64,000 nt of DNA, from the NCBI GenBank assembly GCA_006438735.1, contig RCZF01000001.1, forward strand, positions 124,001-188,000. The letters are read 5' to 3'. The stretch is from Sphingomonas koreensis. Lineage in GTDB: Bacteria > Pseudomonadota > Alphaproteobacteria > Sphingomonadales > Sphingomonadaceae. A program made the translations under genes and the position numbers. Of the stretch, positions 26,113-34,005 are shown piece by piece. The notes under the pieces were generated by a model that made no database searches, was not told where the DNA came from, and was given only the letters and a program-made list of their open reading frames with translations. Every line of letters begins with the position of its first letter. Within the stretch, counting starts at the first letter, position 1.

Positions 26113-26830
26113 TCAGCCGATAGGAAATTTCGATCCCGCGGCACGAGCGCCGGCTAGGGAGATATCGGGGCCCACCTGCCGGTCGTCGCTGGGTTCGCCG
26201 AGGCTCTCGCAATAGTCGAACCATTGCTTGCCCAGGTTGTCGACGAAATCAACGAGACCGTCGCCCTCCGCGTCAGCATAGAGCGGCGCCCACAAGACCC
26301 GCCCATACTCATCCCCGGGGATCACAACGTAATGATTCGTAAGATAGATCATCGCCCGGATCGAAGAACTTGATCCGTTCAGGATCCGGCTGAGCGTGCC
26401 TAGCATCAAGCGCGGCGGAAGTTCTTTTAGATTATCATTGATCATCAGCAGGATGCCGTGATAGCTCGAGTAGGCCAGATTGTCTTTGGTGGATTTGATT
26501 TGGCTGTTGGCCTTTTTGACTATTCTTGCAAGGGGTGCCCGGAACAACTCGATAAAGGCTTTCAAGTATTCGATAGACACCATCGGATCAAGAGATAGCG
26601 GCGTTTTCTTATATTTTGCAAATAACTTGCGATTGAGCACAATCATTTTCGCCCTAAATTGATCAGAATTCTGAACCTCCGTTTCCAGGGTCTTGAGTTC
26701 AATGATAACCTTATCGTCCGGAAATATGTAATCGGCGTTCGGAAAGGTTAGGTTCGGATGAAGCGCGTCGATCCGCTTCCCACCGATGCTTTCGACGAAT
26801 GCGTCGAACGCCCTCTCGGTCGAGGTGCGC
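26113..26830 (-). pseudogene. PD-(D/E)XK-type nuclease-like gene without a start
   Basis: From the first ATG (26646) the frame gives 177 residues. Coding sequence plainly continues upstream without ATG, GTG or TTG: STERAFDAFVESIGGKRIDA, then PNADYIFPDDKVIIELKTLE. D-Y-I-F...V-I-I-E-L-K matches the D...E-x-K core of PD-(D/E)XK enzymes. The upstream part runs out of frame into an HNH fragment. The original 5' end was therefore probably replaced, and any product from 26646 would lack the nuclease motif. The region is visibly A+T-rich. Confidence 0.6.
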
Positions 26831-26947
26831 GATCTGCCCCATTTTGAGGCGCGTATCTCGATCGAGGCCGAAGCAGATACAGCACCGCCGCCTCGATTGC
26901 ACGAGGACCGCTGTCTCCGTAGCTGTAGGAAGAGGTTTGCGCGCCAC
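26711..26947 (-). pseudogene. HNH endonuclease fragment, N-terminal half
   Basis: Read from GTG 26947: ARKPLPTATETAVLVQSRRR, CCICFGLDRDTRLKMGQIAH, then LDRE. This matches the start of island HNH proteins (C-C-x-C-F-G-L...G-Q-I-A-H-L-D-R). The expected N-L...C-L-x-H-H half is missing. After about 26,825 the meaningful sequence continues in the frame of the PD-(D/E)XK gene. It is a deletion junction between two genes. Confidence 0.6.
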
Positions 26948-27271
26948 CAGTGGATAATAGCCTCATCGACGCCCGCCGTGCACCCAAAAATCGGCCCGGT
27001 GGTCTATCAAGTCTGGTTTTTGCGAGGAGCCTTGAGCAACGGACTAACTACGTGTCGCGATGGTACGCCATGCATGCTGGAAGGCGTACCATCCAGCGCG
27101 GGTTCGGTTCAATGCCAATCTCTAGGTACCGCCCGAACCGATCTGACATTCACCTGCTGCGCTGGCGATCGATGGCGCAGCCATTCGGAAACATGTGCTA
27201 GAGCTTGCTCGAGACGATCGTACGAGGTTCAATAAGCACCCAGGGGCTGACCAGGCAAACGATCGTAACTC
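26948..27271. other. Gene-free gap with a strong hairpin
   Basis: No convincing coding frame is seen in these 324 bases between the HNH fragment and the divergent DUF2971 gene. It holds the 11-bp inverted repeat described at 27059-27093 and presumably the promoters of both flanking genes. Confidence 0.5.
27059..27093. repeat. Perfect 11-bp inverted repeat (hairpin or operator)
   Basis: GATGGTACGCC (27059-27069) and GGCGTACCATC (27083-27093) are exact reverse complements separated by 13 bases, which themselves contain ATGCAT. No T-tract follows, so it is not a standard terminator. It lies 179 bases upstream of the DUF2971 start and may be an operator or recombination site. Confidence 0.7.
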
Positions 27272-28153
27272 ATGCGTGCGAACGCCACAGTTCGGAGAGC
27301 GGCAACGTTGGACCAGCCCCCGTATCATTTCGACAGCGCTGCCGAACCGATCCTATACCACTATACCGACTTGGCAGGTGCCAAGGCCATCATAGACAGT
27401 CAGTCGTTTAGGTTGTCCGAGTTTACAGCGATGAATGATCCGTCAGAATTTGCATTTGCTAAAGGTGAAATTGAGCTGTTGTTAGATCGAGACACGCCTC
27501 ATCTCGATGTAGTCCCTCATTATGCGCTCGCTCATGCGTTTGACGATTTGGAAGCCGCGACCGGTCTCCTCATCGGATCACTGACGACGCGAAACGACGA
27601 CCTTACCCAATGGCGGCTTTACGGTGATGACGGCCGGGGATGCGTGCTAGGTTTCGATGCAGACTATCTCGAACACGATGCCGGTGTCAGGATTTGCCGC
27701 GTCCTTTACGAATCGGGGAGCGTTGCCGCTGCACTTGCAGCAATGCTGACTATCCTTCAGGAACAATGGCAGGAAGATCAGAGCGACTTTGAGACACTAC
27801 AGGAGTTCGCACGTCGCATTGTGATGGACATGTTCACGATCAAACACCCCAGCTACGCGGATGAGCGGGAAGTGCGAATATCGAGAATGGTGACCCGGGT
27901 TAATGCCGGCTATGTTGATCCCGGTGGCAATGGCCGCGGCGGCGTTCGGGTTCCACCAATTGAGGTGCATACCCGGAAAGGGCGATACGGCGATGTCGCC
28001 TATATCGACCTGCCGCTCAATCTCGCAGGCGGTAGTGCAATGACGTCCGTTGGATTTGGACCTTGCACGTCCGACGAGGTGTTCGATGCGACGAAGGTCG
28101 AGCTCGAAGTCGCTGGTGTGAGAGTTTGGCGCTCCACCTTGCCCTATCGGTGA
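27272..28153 (+). CDS. DUF2971 domain protein
   Basis: This 293-residue protein begins the domain at about residue 28 with LYHYTDLAGAKAIIDSQSFRLSEFTAMNDPSEF. Later come SLTTRNDDLTQWRLYGDDGRGCVLGF and KHPSYADEREVRISR, all characteristic of DUF2971. The family is common in islands and linked to phage-defence loci, but its biochemistry is not established. An ADP-ribosyltransferase-like fold has been suggested for related sequences, which I cannot verify here. It is monocistronic and more A+T-rich than the chromosome. Confidence 0.85.
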   Translation: MRANATVRRAATLDQPPYHFDSAAEPILYHYTDLAGAKAIIDSQSFRLSEFTAMNDPSEFAFAKGEIELLLDRDTPHLDVVPHYALAHAFDDLEAATGLLIGSLTTRNDDLTQWRLYGDDGRGCVLGFDADYLEHDAGVRICRVLYESGSVAAALAAMLTILQEQWQEDQSDFETLQEFARRIVMDMFTIKHPSYADEREVRISRMVTRVNAGYVDPGGNGRGGVRVPPIEVHTRKGRYGDVAYIDLPLNLAGGSAMTSVGFGPCTSDEVFDATKVELEVAGVRVWRSTLPYR

Positions 28154-28738
28154 GATCAGTCCGAAAGAATGCCGATGTGGCAACCCGACGACCAATTATA
28201 GGACGTAATGGGGTCGCAAGGGGTCGAGACGTGCAAGGTCTGGAATGGGCGCCTAGGCGCCCTCACAATCAGCTGAACGAGCGTCCGCTCCCACCAATCC
28301 ACGCCCGAAAGCAGCCGGTCCGCTCTCCACCAAAGGTCCGACGTGCCGGTTTGCGGCCCAAGGGTTGAAGGCCGCGTAGACAACCGGCTATTCGGCATGT
28401 TCCGATCGCTGTCCTTGATCAGGGCGAATGGCAAAAAATGTCGGGATCAGACGTTCGCCGTAATGAACGCAAACGGCCATTTATGGTCGAGCGCTGCCGC
28501 CTCCATCGCTGGCAATGCCTCGGCAAGAGCCGCCAACAAACCGGCCGTTCGCCGGCTTGCTTCTGCTCCCTAATAGATGCCGTTCATTCATACGGCGATT
28601 TATGGCTCCTCCTGGGCCGTTTGCGGACTGGCAGATGCCGGGAAGATAACCAGCGAAGCGGACTTTCGGCGGTGAAAATACCGTCACTAGGGGCCATTGA
28701 TCGACAGCAGAAACCGTTAGTCCGTGGTTTGAAAAATG
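28154..28738. other. Gene-free stretch in the island with a 16-bp palindrome
   Basis: No frame with protein-like composition is seen in these 585 bases. A perfect 16-bp palindrome, GGGCGCCTAGGCGCCC, lies at 28247-28262. The remainder looks like degenerate spacer. It lies between the convergent ends of the DUF2971 gene and the 28739-29584 gene, so 3' untranslated or decayed sequence is likely. Confidence 0.45.
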
Positions 28739-29584
28739 CTACGCATCGTCCGCACTATTGTCAGTTTTACGCACCATATCATCCGCCAGAGTCTCGCGCC
28801 ATTTTTCAACGAGCTTCTCCAAGCGCTCCTGAAAAACTTCGACATGGGACAAGATCGCGCGGCGCTCGCCTTCCAGATCGATCGAGACTTCTTCACTCTG
28901 TCCTGACGGTGCTGGTTGGTCTTTCATTGACTCAAAGTCACCGTTGATAAATTTTTCGTAGAGACTCTTCAAATCTGCTTTGTTGGACACGGGCGTTGCG
29001 AAGAATGCTCGCCAGCGCTCAAAAAAGGCGACAAGCTCACGCTCTTCATCGGTAAGCGCTTGCCATTCCGTATTGTCGATCGCCCGGATCTCAGGGCCGC
29101 GGGTTAGGAGCAGGCCGCTCATCACCAGATGTACCAGCGCAGCGTACGTCTCACGCAGTAGATCGTCACTCGTCCCCCTGCGGCCATATATCCGCCAGGG
29201 ATCGCCACCGGGCACCATTGAGGCGAGAACTTTGATGGCCGGGCGATATCCTGCCAAGGGGTCAGCCGGGATTGGGAGAGCTCGGCGATTCGTCCAGAGC
29301 TTTAGAATGAGATCGACAGCGCGATCCTCGGCCGACTGGAGTTCGCTCCCCTTGCTTCGCTCGGCGGTCTCGATCAGCTCGGCAAGATGATGTGCCATCC
29401 ATCGTGTCGGAAGCTCGCCGCGCGCATCAAGTTCAAGCTGCCCAACGATCACCCGCCCAACGCCCAATATATCCTTCGGCGACGTGAAATCCCCCATCCC
29501 TGTCGAAGCGGTAGACTCTGTCGTACGCCGCCTCGGGGGTTTGGTCTTCCGCGTCATAGCTTCGTCGACTGTTACGTCCTTCAC
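28739..29584 (-). CDS. Unrecognised island protein, possibly partner of a truncated upstream gene
   Basis: This 281-residue protein is read from MKDVTVDEAMTRKTK; starts at 29557 (MTRKTK) or 29497 (MGDFTSPKDIL) are also possible. After a basic N-terminus it is mostly helical (HHLAELIETAERSKGSELQS, AVDLILKLWTNRRALPIPAD), with a charged C-terminal coiled-coil-like end. I do not recognise it. It overlaps out of frame the C-terminal end of an upstream fragment (29433-29690). This suggests a two-gene unit whose first, larger gene has been lost. Confidence 0.6.
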   Translation of the reverse strand: MKDVTVDEAMTRKTKPPRRRTTESTASTGMGDFTSPKDILGVGRVIVGQLELDARGELPTRWMAHHLAELIETAERSKGSELQSAEDRAVDLILKLWTNRRALPIPADPLAGYRPAIKVLASMVPGGDPWRIYGRRGTSDDLLRETYAALVHLVMSGLLLTRGPEIRAIDNTEWQALTDEERELVAFFERWRAFFATPVSNKADLKSLYEKFINGDFESMKDQPAPSGQSEEVSIDLEGERRAILSHVEVFQERLEKLVEKWRETLADDMVRKTDNSADDA

Positions 29585-29690
29585 GTCTGATCTCCACTTC
29601 GATCATCAGCTCGAGTCCCTCGGCTGACAGAAACTCCCGCAATTGCTCGCGCTCGACCAGAAGCCGACGGCCGGGCGATATGGTGTCGCT
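29433..29690 (-). pseudogene. C-terminal fragment of a larger protein
   Basis: In the frame ending at 29433 the sequence SPGRRLLVEREQLREFLSAE, GLELMIEVEIRREG and YDRVYRFDRDGGFHVAEGYI is protein-like. Upstream of about 29,690 it abruptly becomes antisense to another fragment and no valid start exists. It looks like the last 85 or so residues of a large gene preceding the 28739-29584 gene. Confidence 0.45.
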
Positions 29691-29913
29691 CGCCAACATC
29701 TGCCTGGCTGATGGCCAGGTCGATGACATCGTCCGCTGGACCGAACCCAGCGACGCGTTCGGACAGAAATACTCGACCGTCACCTACAAGTTCAGCGGAA
29801 CGCGCCTGATACCCGATCTGCCGGCAGAAGCCGCCGCAACGGTGCGCGCGCCACAGGAGACGACGATCACGCTGGTGCGGACGAATGACGGCTGGCAACC
29901 ACCTAGCAAATGA
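29690..29913 (+). pseudogene. C-terminal fragment of an uncharacterised protein on the opposite strand
   Basis: The plus frame reads CLADGQVDDIVRWTEPSDAF, GQKYSTVTYKFSGTRL and ends TTITLVRTNDGWQPPSK-stop. This resembles the C-terminus of small secreted hypothetical proteins that end in LTNDGW. There is no start or signal peptide. The 5' part is replaced at about 29,690 by the fragment on the minus strand, marking a deletion or insertion junction. Confidence 0.45.
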
Positions 29914-29969
29914 GGAAGACCAGGCGCAGGCGCGTTTCAATCCAGCGAAAACAGACGTCGATAATCGCC

Positions 29970-32900
29970 TTAACGGTCTCGACCGGGGTCTTTGGGATCC
30001 AACAATGGTGGATCATGATCTCGAGAGTCGGGTTCGACGAGTCGCTCGGATTGCATCGCTGTCCGCCTGCGCATTCGATCCTGCGACCGATCGTCTGACG
30101 CGTGGTCTCGGCGAACCTCGGTGACACCTACATCGAGTTGGATGGAGCGCCCGCTGACGCGCTGAAGCTTCCTGAAATCGATTGTCGCGTCGGCCGACGG
30201 CCAATCGCCAGGAATCCGGTAACTTCCCAGCGCCGCCTGGCCGGCCAAGTTGTGCAACAGCAGCCGTCCATCCTGGGTAGATGCGATCGCTTCGACGATT
30301 GCAAGCATCGGCGTTTCAGCCGCCGCAACGTGGAGCTTACCGCCATCGTCGACATCCAACGCGAGAGCCGGGCGGGGACCCCGGAGCGAAGCCATCAACG
30401 AAAGCAAGAGAGGCGCATCGATGTCGCTGCCCTGCATCATTCCCTGGATCTGAAGTCGTGCCGTCCGGTGTCGATCCTCGACCTCTTCGGGCGTCGGAAG
30501 TAGTCGAGAAGGTGTGCAGTAGATATCAATACGCGCATACGCCTGTTCGATCGGTTCGAGCTCTAACTTCGCCACGGGCCATTCTGCGGGGGGCCGAATA
30601 TCTCGGACCAGTCTTTCGATGACGAGCCGGCCAATCAGCCCCTTGGCTAACCGAACGACAACGTCGCGGTCCTCGGTGGTAGGGGCAGCGATCTCGAACA
30701 TATTGCCGACTTCACGGACCACCAATTGTTGCGACGCGTGGAGCTCGCGAGCCACCTTAAGAGCGCCCTTCAGGCCTTCGGGCACTGGCACCGGGAGGTG
30801 CTCAATGACGAAATCGAAGTGAGCACCTCGCATGGGCGTTTCATCATAGCGCCCTCTTCCATCGTCGGGCTCGGATGCATCGGCAGGACGTCCAAACCCG
30901 CCAGGTTCATTGGGTGCCGGATTGGCCCGGTCGGCGGATATGTGTGGATCGTTTGCGGGCGCCGGCGCATCCTCAACATTTCGATGGGCTTCTTTACCCT
31001 GATCCTCGTTTTGCGCTTGAGCAGCGATGGAAGCCGGATAGCGTGAATCGGGAATTCTCCCCGGTTCTTCGATTTCCGTGCCAGGCAATTTTGGCATCTC
31101 TGAAATTACTGGAATGGTCCAGATCGTCGCTGCCTCCGACAGCGATGGCGCGCTGGTGGGCTGATGTCCTTGACCAGCGGGCGGGGCTTTCAACAATCCG
31201 TTTCGCACGCGTGCGGCCGCAAGGAGCTTCCGGCGGTTAACAACGGCGACATTGGGCTGAGCACTGTGCGGCGGGGGCATATTGTCCCTCGCCACGGACG
31301 TTGGCGCCACCGGCACGGGCAAATTTATCAGTTCAGGCGCAACGTATTCTCGAGCAAGCCGGCGATTACGTTCTGCGATGAGCCGACGCTCGATGCTCGG
31401 ATCGCCATCGAACTTCAGAAATTGGCTGTGAACCGCTTTCGGGACGCATTGATCGAGCTCAAAGCCGCCATCCACGAACCGGATCATTGTTTCGTCGGAA
31501 ACGTGCTTGTCGATCCATTTTTCCAGTCGCTCCCTGACCTGATCACGAAACGGTTCAGCGACAGCTATTGTTGGACTTGGGATCCGCGAGCCCACCGTCG
31601 GTCGATAGTGCATCGTGTGCAGTTCGGCCCTGATTGGATCCTCAAGATGATCCTTGGCATGGCGCTCGATGTCGTCCAATTTCCGGCCGCGCTGCTCGAA
31701 CCGGGAAAGAGCGCGCGCTTTGTCGATAGCGCTCGGCGCGATCGCATCCACTCTCGCCAGCCAATCCCGCGCAGCTTGGACATTCTCGCTCTTGTTCGCA
31801 GTGGGCTTGTTGCCAACGGCGTCCCTATCGTGATGACGAATGACGGTCTCCGCACGCGAGCGGAGCATGCGCTCGACGACCTCCGTCAGTTCGACGTGGA
31901 GGCGGTCATCGATAACATCCATTCGCTGCTGATAGATCTGGTCGGGCAGACCCTCCCCTTCGGCGTCGGCGCTGGCTTCGCGCCGGCGCCGAATAGCCTT
32001 TCTGCTTGTTTCGGCGCGACGGTGGCAGGCGTCGAGTTCGTCGCTCCAAAGGATCGCAGCGTTTTCGCGACCCGCTGGTTTTACAATCCCCTCTTTTTCG
32101 GCCGCGATTACCTTGTTGCCGAGATGCTTGAGCGGAGTGCGTTCGATCCCAGCCCTCTTATACGTGCCGGCGAAATAAACCGGGACACCCGGGCGACCCC
32201 CGATCACATCGTTGAGCAGGTCGACATATTGCGATCGCTTCTCCGCGACATATCGACGGCCATGCTCAAATTGAGAAATGTTCCTGTCACTCGATCGAGC
32301 TACTTCAGCGATCTTGTTTTGGCGCTCCGGGAAGCACGATCGGCCACGCGCGTTTTTCACGCAATATTCAAAATCCCAACAATCATGCTCCTCGAGCCAC
32401 CGCGAGGGGCGATCATAACCGTCAATGTGCATGTGATAATTGCGGGGATCGTTGTGCTTGTCCGGCTGATGAATCGCGCCGACGATCATCCAGCCCTCTC
32501 GCACCAATGACTCGCAGAAGCGCTCGAGCACCGCGCGTCGTTCGGTCGCGGTCAGTCCGTCAGGCAGTTCGGCGACGAATCTGGTTTGGACGCGGCCGCA
32601 ACGCCCGGGCTGGAATGTCAGCTTGTCGGCGTCGGCCCCGGCGACTGAGTCGAACCAAGTCAGGCGATCATAGGCTTCCTCAAGGGTGACCCGAGCGATC
32701 TTGATCACTTGGTGCTTGAGCGGCTTATTTCGCTTTTTTGCCGCCTTTTCCAGTGCGGTGCGTTTGCCCGCTAGCGCTGCGGCCGCCCCCCTCAACCACC
32801 CCTCTGCATCCGCATGCGCAGCGAGGGTCCGCCATAGGTCTAGGTCTGCGGTGGAGGCGGTCAGATAGTTCACCTTCGGCGTTCGCTCACAACGCTCGGC

Positions 32901-33530
32901 CGCCTCGAACAGGCTGCGCTGCCGCTCGCGCCCTCCCGGTATGTTCGAGAACACCGCGACGGAATTCTGGAAACTGCGCTCGGCGAGTTCGTCGAGCATG
33001 TCGGTTTCAAGATATTCACTATGGTCGAGTGCAGAGGACCGCAAAATGTAATCATAGTGCTTCGCCAACGAGAGTTGGGCACCCTTGTCGACGTAGTCGA
33101 TATGCTTGCCCGCGACGTCGCCGCGTGCCGGATAGCGCGCATGGGTTTTGCCGTCCCACGACATTGGCACCACGGATTTCGACACACGCTTCATATCGAA
33201 ATGTGGTGCGCGCTGGCCGCCCGTCTGGCGCGATCCGCTCTGGATCGGGCTGGCGATTTCAAAACAGATGCCCGACCTTGCCTTGCCGTCGGCAGCACCG
33301 CTGTGACCGGCAATACTCGTGGGCGCCCTGCCGCCTGTCCGTGCGCGCGCCTTGGTTGCCGAATGGTCTTTTAAATCCTGCTGCCTAAATCCTGCCCGGC
33401 GGAGTGATCCACCGACGAGTTCGCGGTCTTCTTTGTCTTGCATCGCCATCATCGCGCGCAACTGATGGCTGAATTGCGGGAGTGCAAAATCCTGAGATGA
33501 GCCGGCTGCCATGGCCCTATTGTCGGTCAC
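29970..33530 (-). CDS. MobA/MobL-type relaxase (mobilization protein)
   Basis: This is a 1186-residue protein. The relaxase region (about residues 280-450) has the metal-binding His cluster H354-QPDKHNDPRNY-H366-M-H368, matching the MobA/MobL (MobQ-like) three-histidine motif, preceded by VTLEEAYDRLTWFD and RFVAELPDGLTATERRAVL. The first 110 residues look disordered and the long C-terminal part is charged and Pro-rich. A shorter start such as MKRVSKSVVPM (residue 113) is possible. The enzyme would nick at an oriT for transfer by a helper conjugation system. No coupling protein or mating-pair genes are present, so the element is at most mobilizable. Confidence 0.75.
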   Translation of the reverse strand: MTDNRAMAAGSSQDFALPQFSHQLRAMMAMQDKEDRELVGGSLRRAGFRQQDLKDHSATKARARTGGRAPTSIAGHSGAADGKARSGICFEIASPIQSGSRQTGGQRAPHFDMKRVSKSVVPMSWDGKTHARYPARGDVAGKHIDYVDKGAQLSLAKHYDYILRSSALDHSEYLETDMLDELAERSFQNSVAVFSNIPGGRERQRSLFEAAERCERTPKVNYLTASTADLDLWRTLAAHADAEGWLRGAAAALAGKRTALEKAAKKRNKPLKHQVIKIARVTLEEAYDRLTWFDSVAGADADKLTFQPGRCGRVQTRFVAELPDGLTATERRAVLERFCESLVREGWMIVGAIHQPDKHNDPRNYHMHIDGYDRPSRWLEEHDCWDFEYCVKNARGRSCFPERQNKIAEVARSSDRNISQFEHGRRYVAEKRSQYVDLLNDVIGGRPGVPVYFAGTYKRAGIERTPLKHLGNKVIAAEKEGIVKPAGRENAAILWSDELDACHRRAETSRKAIRRRREASADAEGEGLPDQIYQQRMDVIDDRLHVELTEVVERMLRSRAETVIRHHDRDAVGNKPTANKSENVQAARDWLARVDAIAPSAIDKARALSRFEQRGRKLDDIERHAKDHLEDPIRAELHTMHYRPTVGSRIPSPTIAVAEPFRDQVRERLEKWIDKHVSDETMIRFVDGGFELDQCVPKAVHSQFLKFDGDPSIERRLIAERNRRLAREYVAPELINLPVPVAPTSVARDNMPPPHSAQPNVAVVNRRKLLAAARVRNGLLKAPPAGQGHQPTSAPSLSEAATIWTIPVISEMPKLPGTEIEEPGRIPDSRYPASIAAQAQNEDQGKEAHRNVEDAPAPANDPHISADRANPAPNEPGGFGRPADASEPDDGRGRYDETPMRGAHFDFVIEHLPVPVPEGLKGALKVARELHASQQLVVREVGNMFEIAAPTTEDRDVVVRLAKGLIGRLVIERLVRDIRPPAEWPVAKLELEPIEQAYARIDIYCTPSRLLPTPEEVEDRHRTARLQIQGMMQGSDIDAPLLLSLMASLRGPRPALALDVDDGGKLHVAAAETPMLAIVEAIASTQDGRLLLHNLAGQAALGSYRIPGDWPSADATIDFRKLQRVSGRSIQLDVGVTEVRRDHASDDRSQDRMRRRTAMQSERLVEPDSRDHDPPLLDPKDPGRDR

Positions 33531-34005
33531 CAGACGGCCCCGCGCAAGAACCCCCCAGCGTCAATTCCTTCGCCTTCCGGAACCCCAATCACGGGGTGGA
33601 GGACCCTCGACAGCGACCAGCAATCACGCGTCGCCGATGGTCTAAAATGGAAGGAAAAGCCATTTTAGCGCTGTTGCGCCCGAATCCTACCTTTTCCGAA
33701 CTTGGTCCTATCTGCTGGCCAGCCTTTCTTCCTGCTTCGGCACGGAAGGGTGAACCGCATAGGGCGCGATCAGCGTCTCGGTGAATAGCGGAACGTTGTT
33801 CGGATGAATCGTAATAGCGAGTGCCGCGGTCTGGCTGAGCCCATCGGCAATGGCCGACAAGCACTGTCCCGCTACTATGTCGAACCGTCGACAGGCTACG
33901 ACATCAATGTGCAATCGGTGAAGGAAGGTTGGAGCGGATCAGTCGCCCGATCGATGGCCGCTGCCGCAGCTCGATCCAAGTGGCTTCGACCGGTTCTGAC
34001 CAATG
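33531..34005. other. Non-coding region upstream of the relaxase, candidate oriT
   Basis: No sure gene is seen in these 475 bases. A minus frame 33708-33914 (GLSQTAALAITIHPNNVPLF then TETLIAPYAVHP) has some protein-like character and could be a small gene or fragment. Two inverted repeats lie near the relaxase start: ACCCC/GGGGT (33582-33597) and CTAAAATGG/CCATTTTAG (33642-33668). Such repeats next to a relaxase gene are typical of an origin of transfer, which is an inference. Confidence 0.4.
33642..33668. repeat. 9-bp perfect inverted repeat near the relaxase gene
   Basis: CTAAAATGG (33642-33650) and CCATTTTAG (33660-33668) are exact reverse complements around a 9-base purine loop (AAGGAAAAG), 112 bases before the relaxase start. 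It is a possible oriT hairpin. Confidence 0.6.

Noticed and set aside
31164..32510. A 448-codon plus-strand frame inside the relaxase gene
   Set aside because: It is antisense to the relaxase, with no ribosome site or domain. The relaxase frame carries the conserved His cluster.
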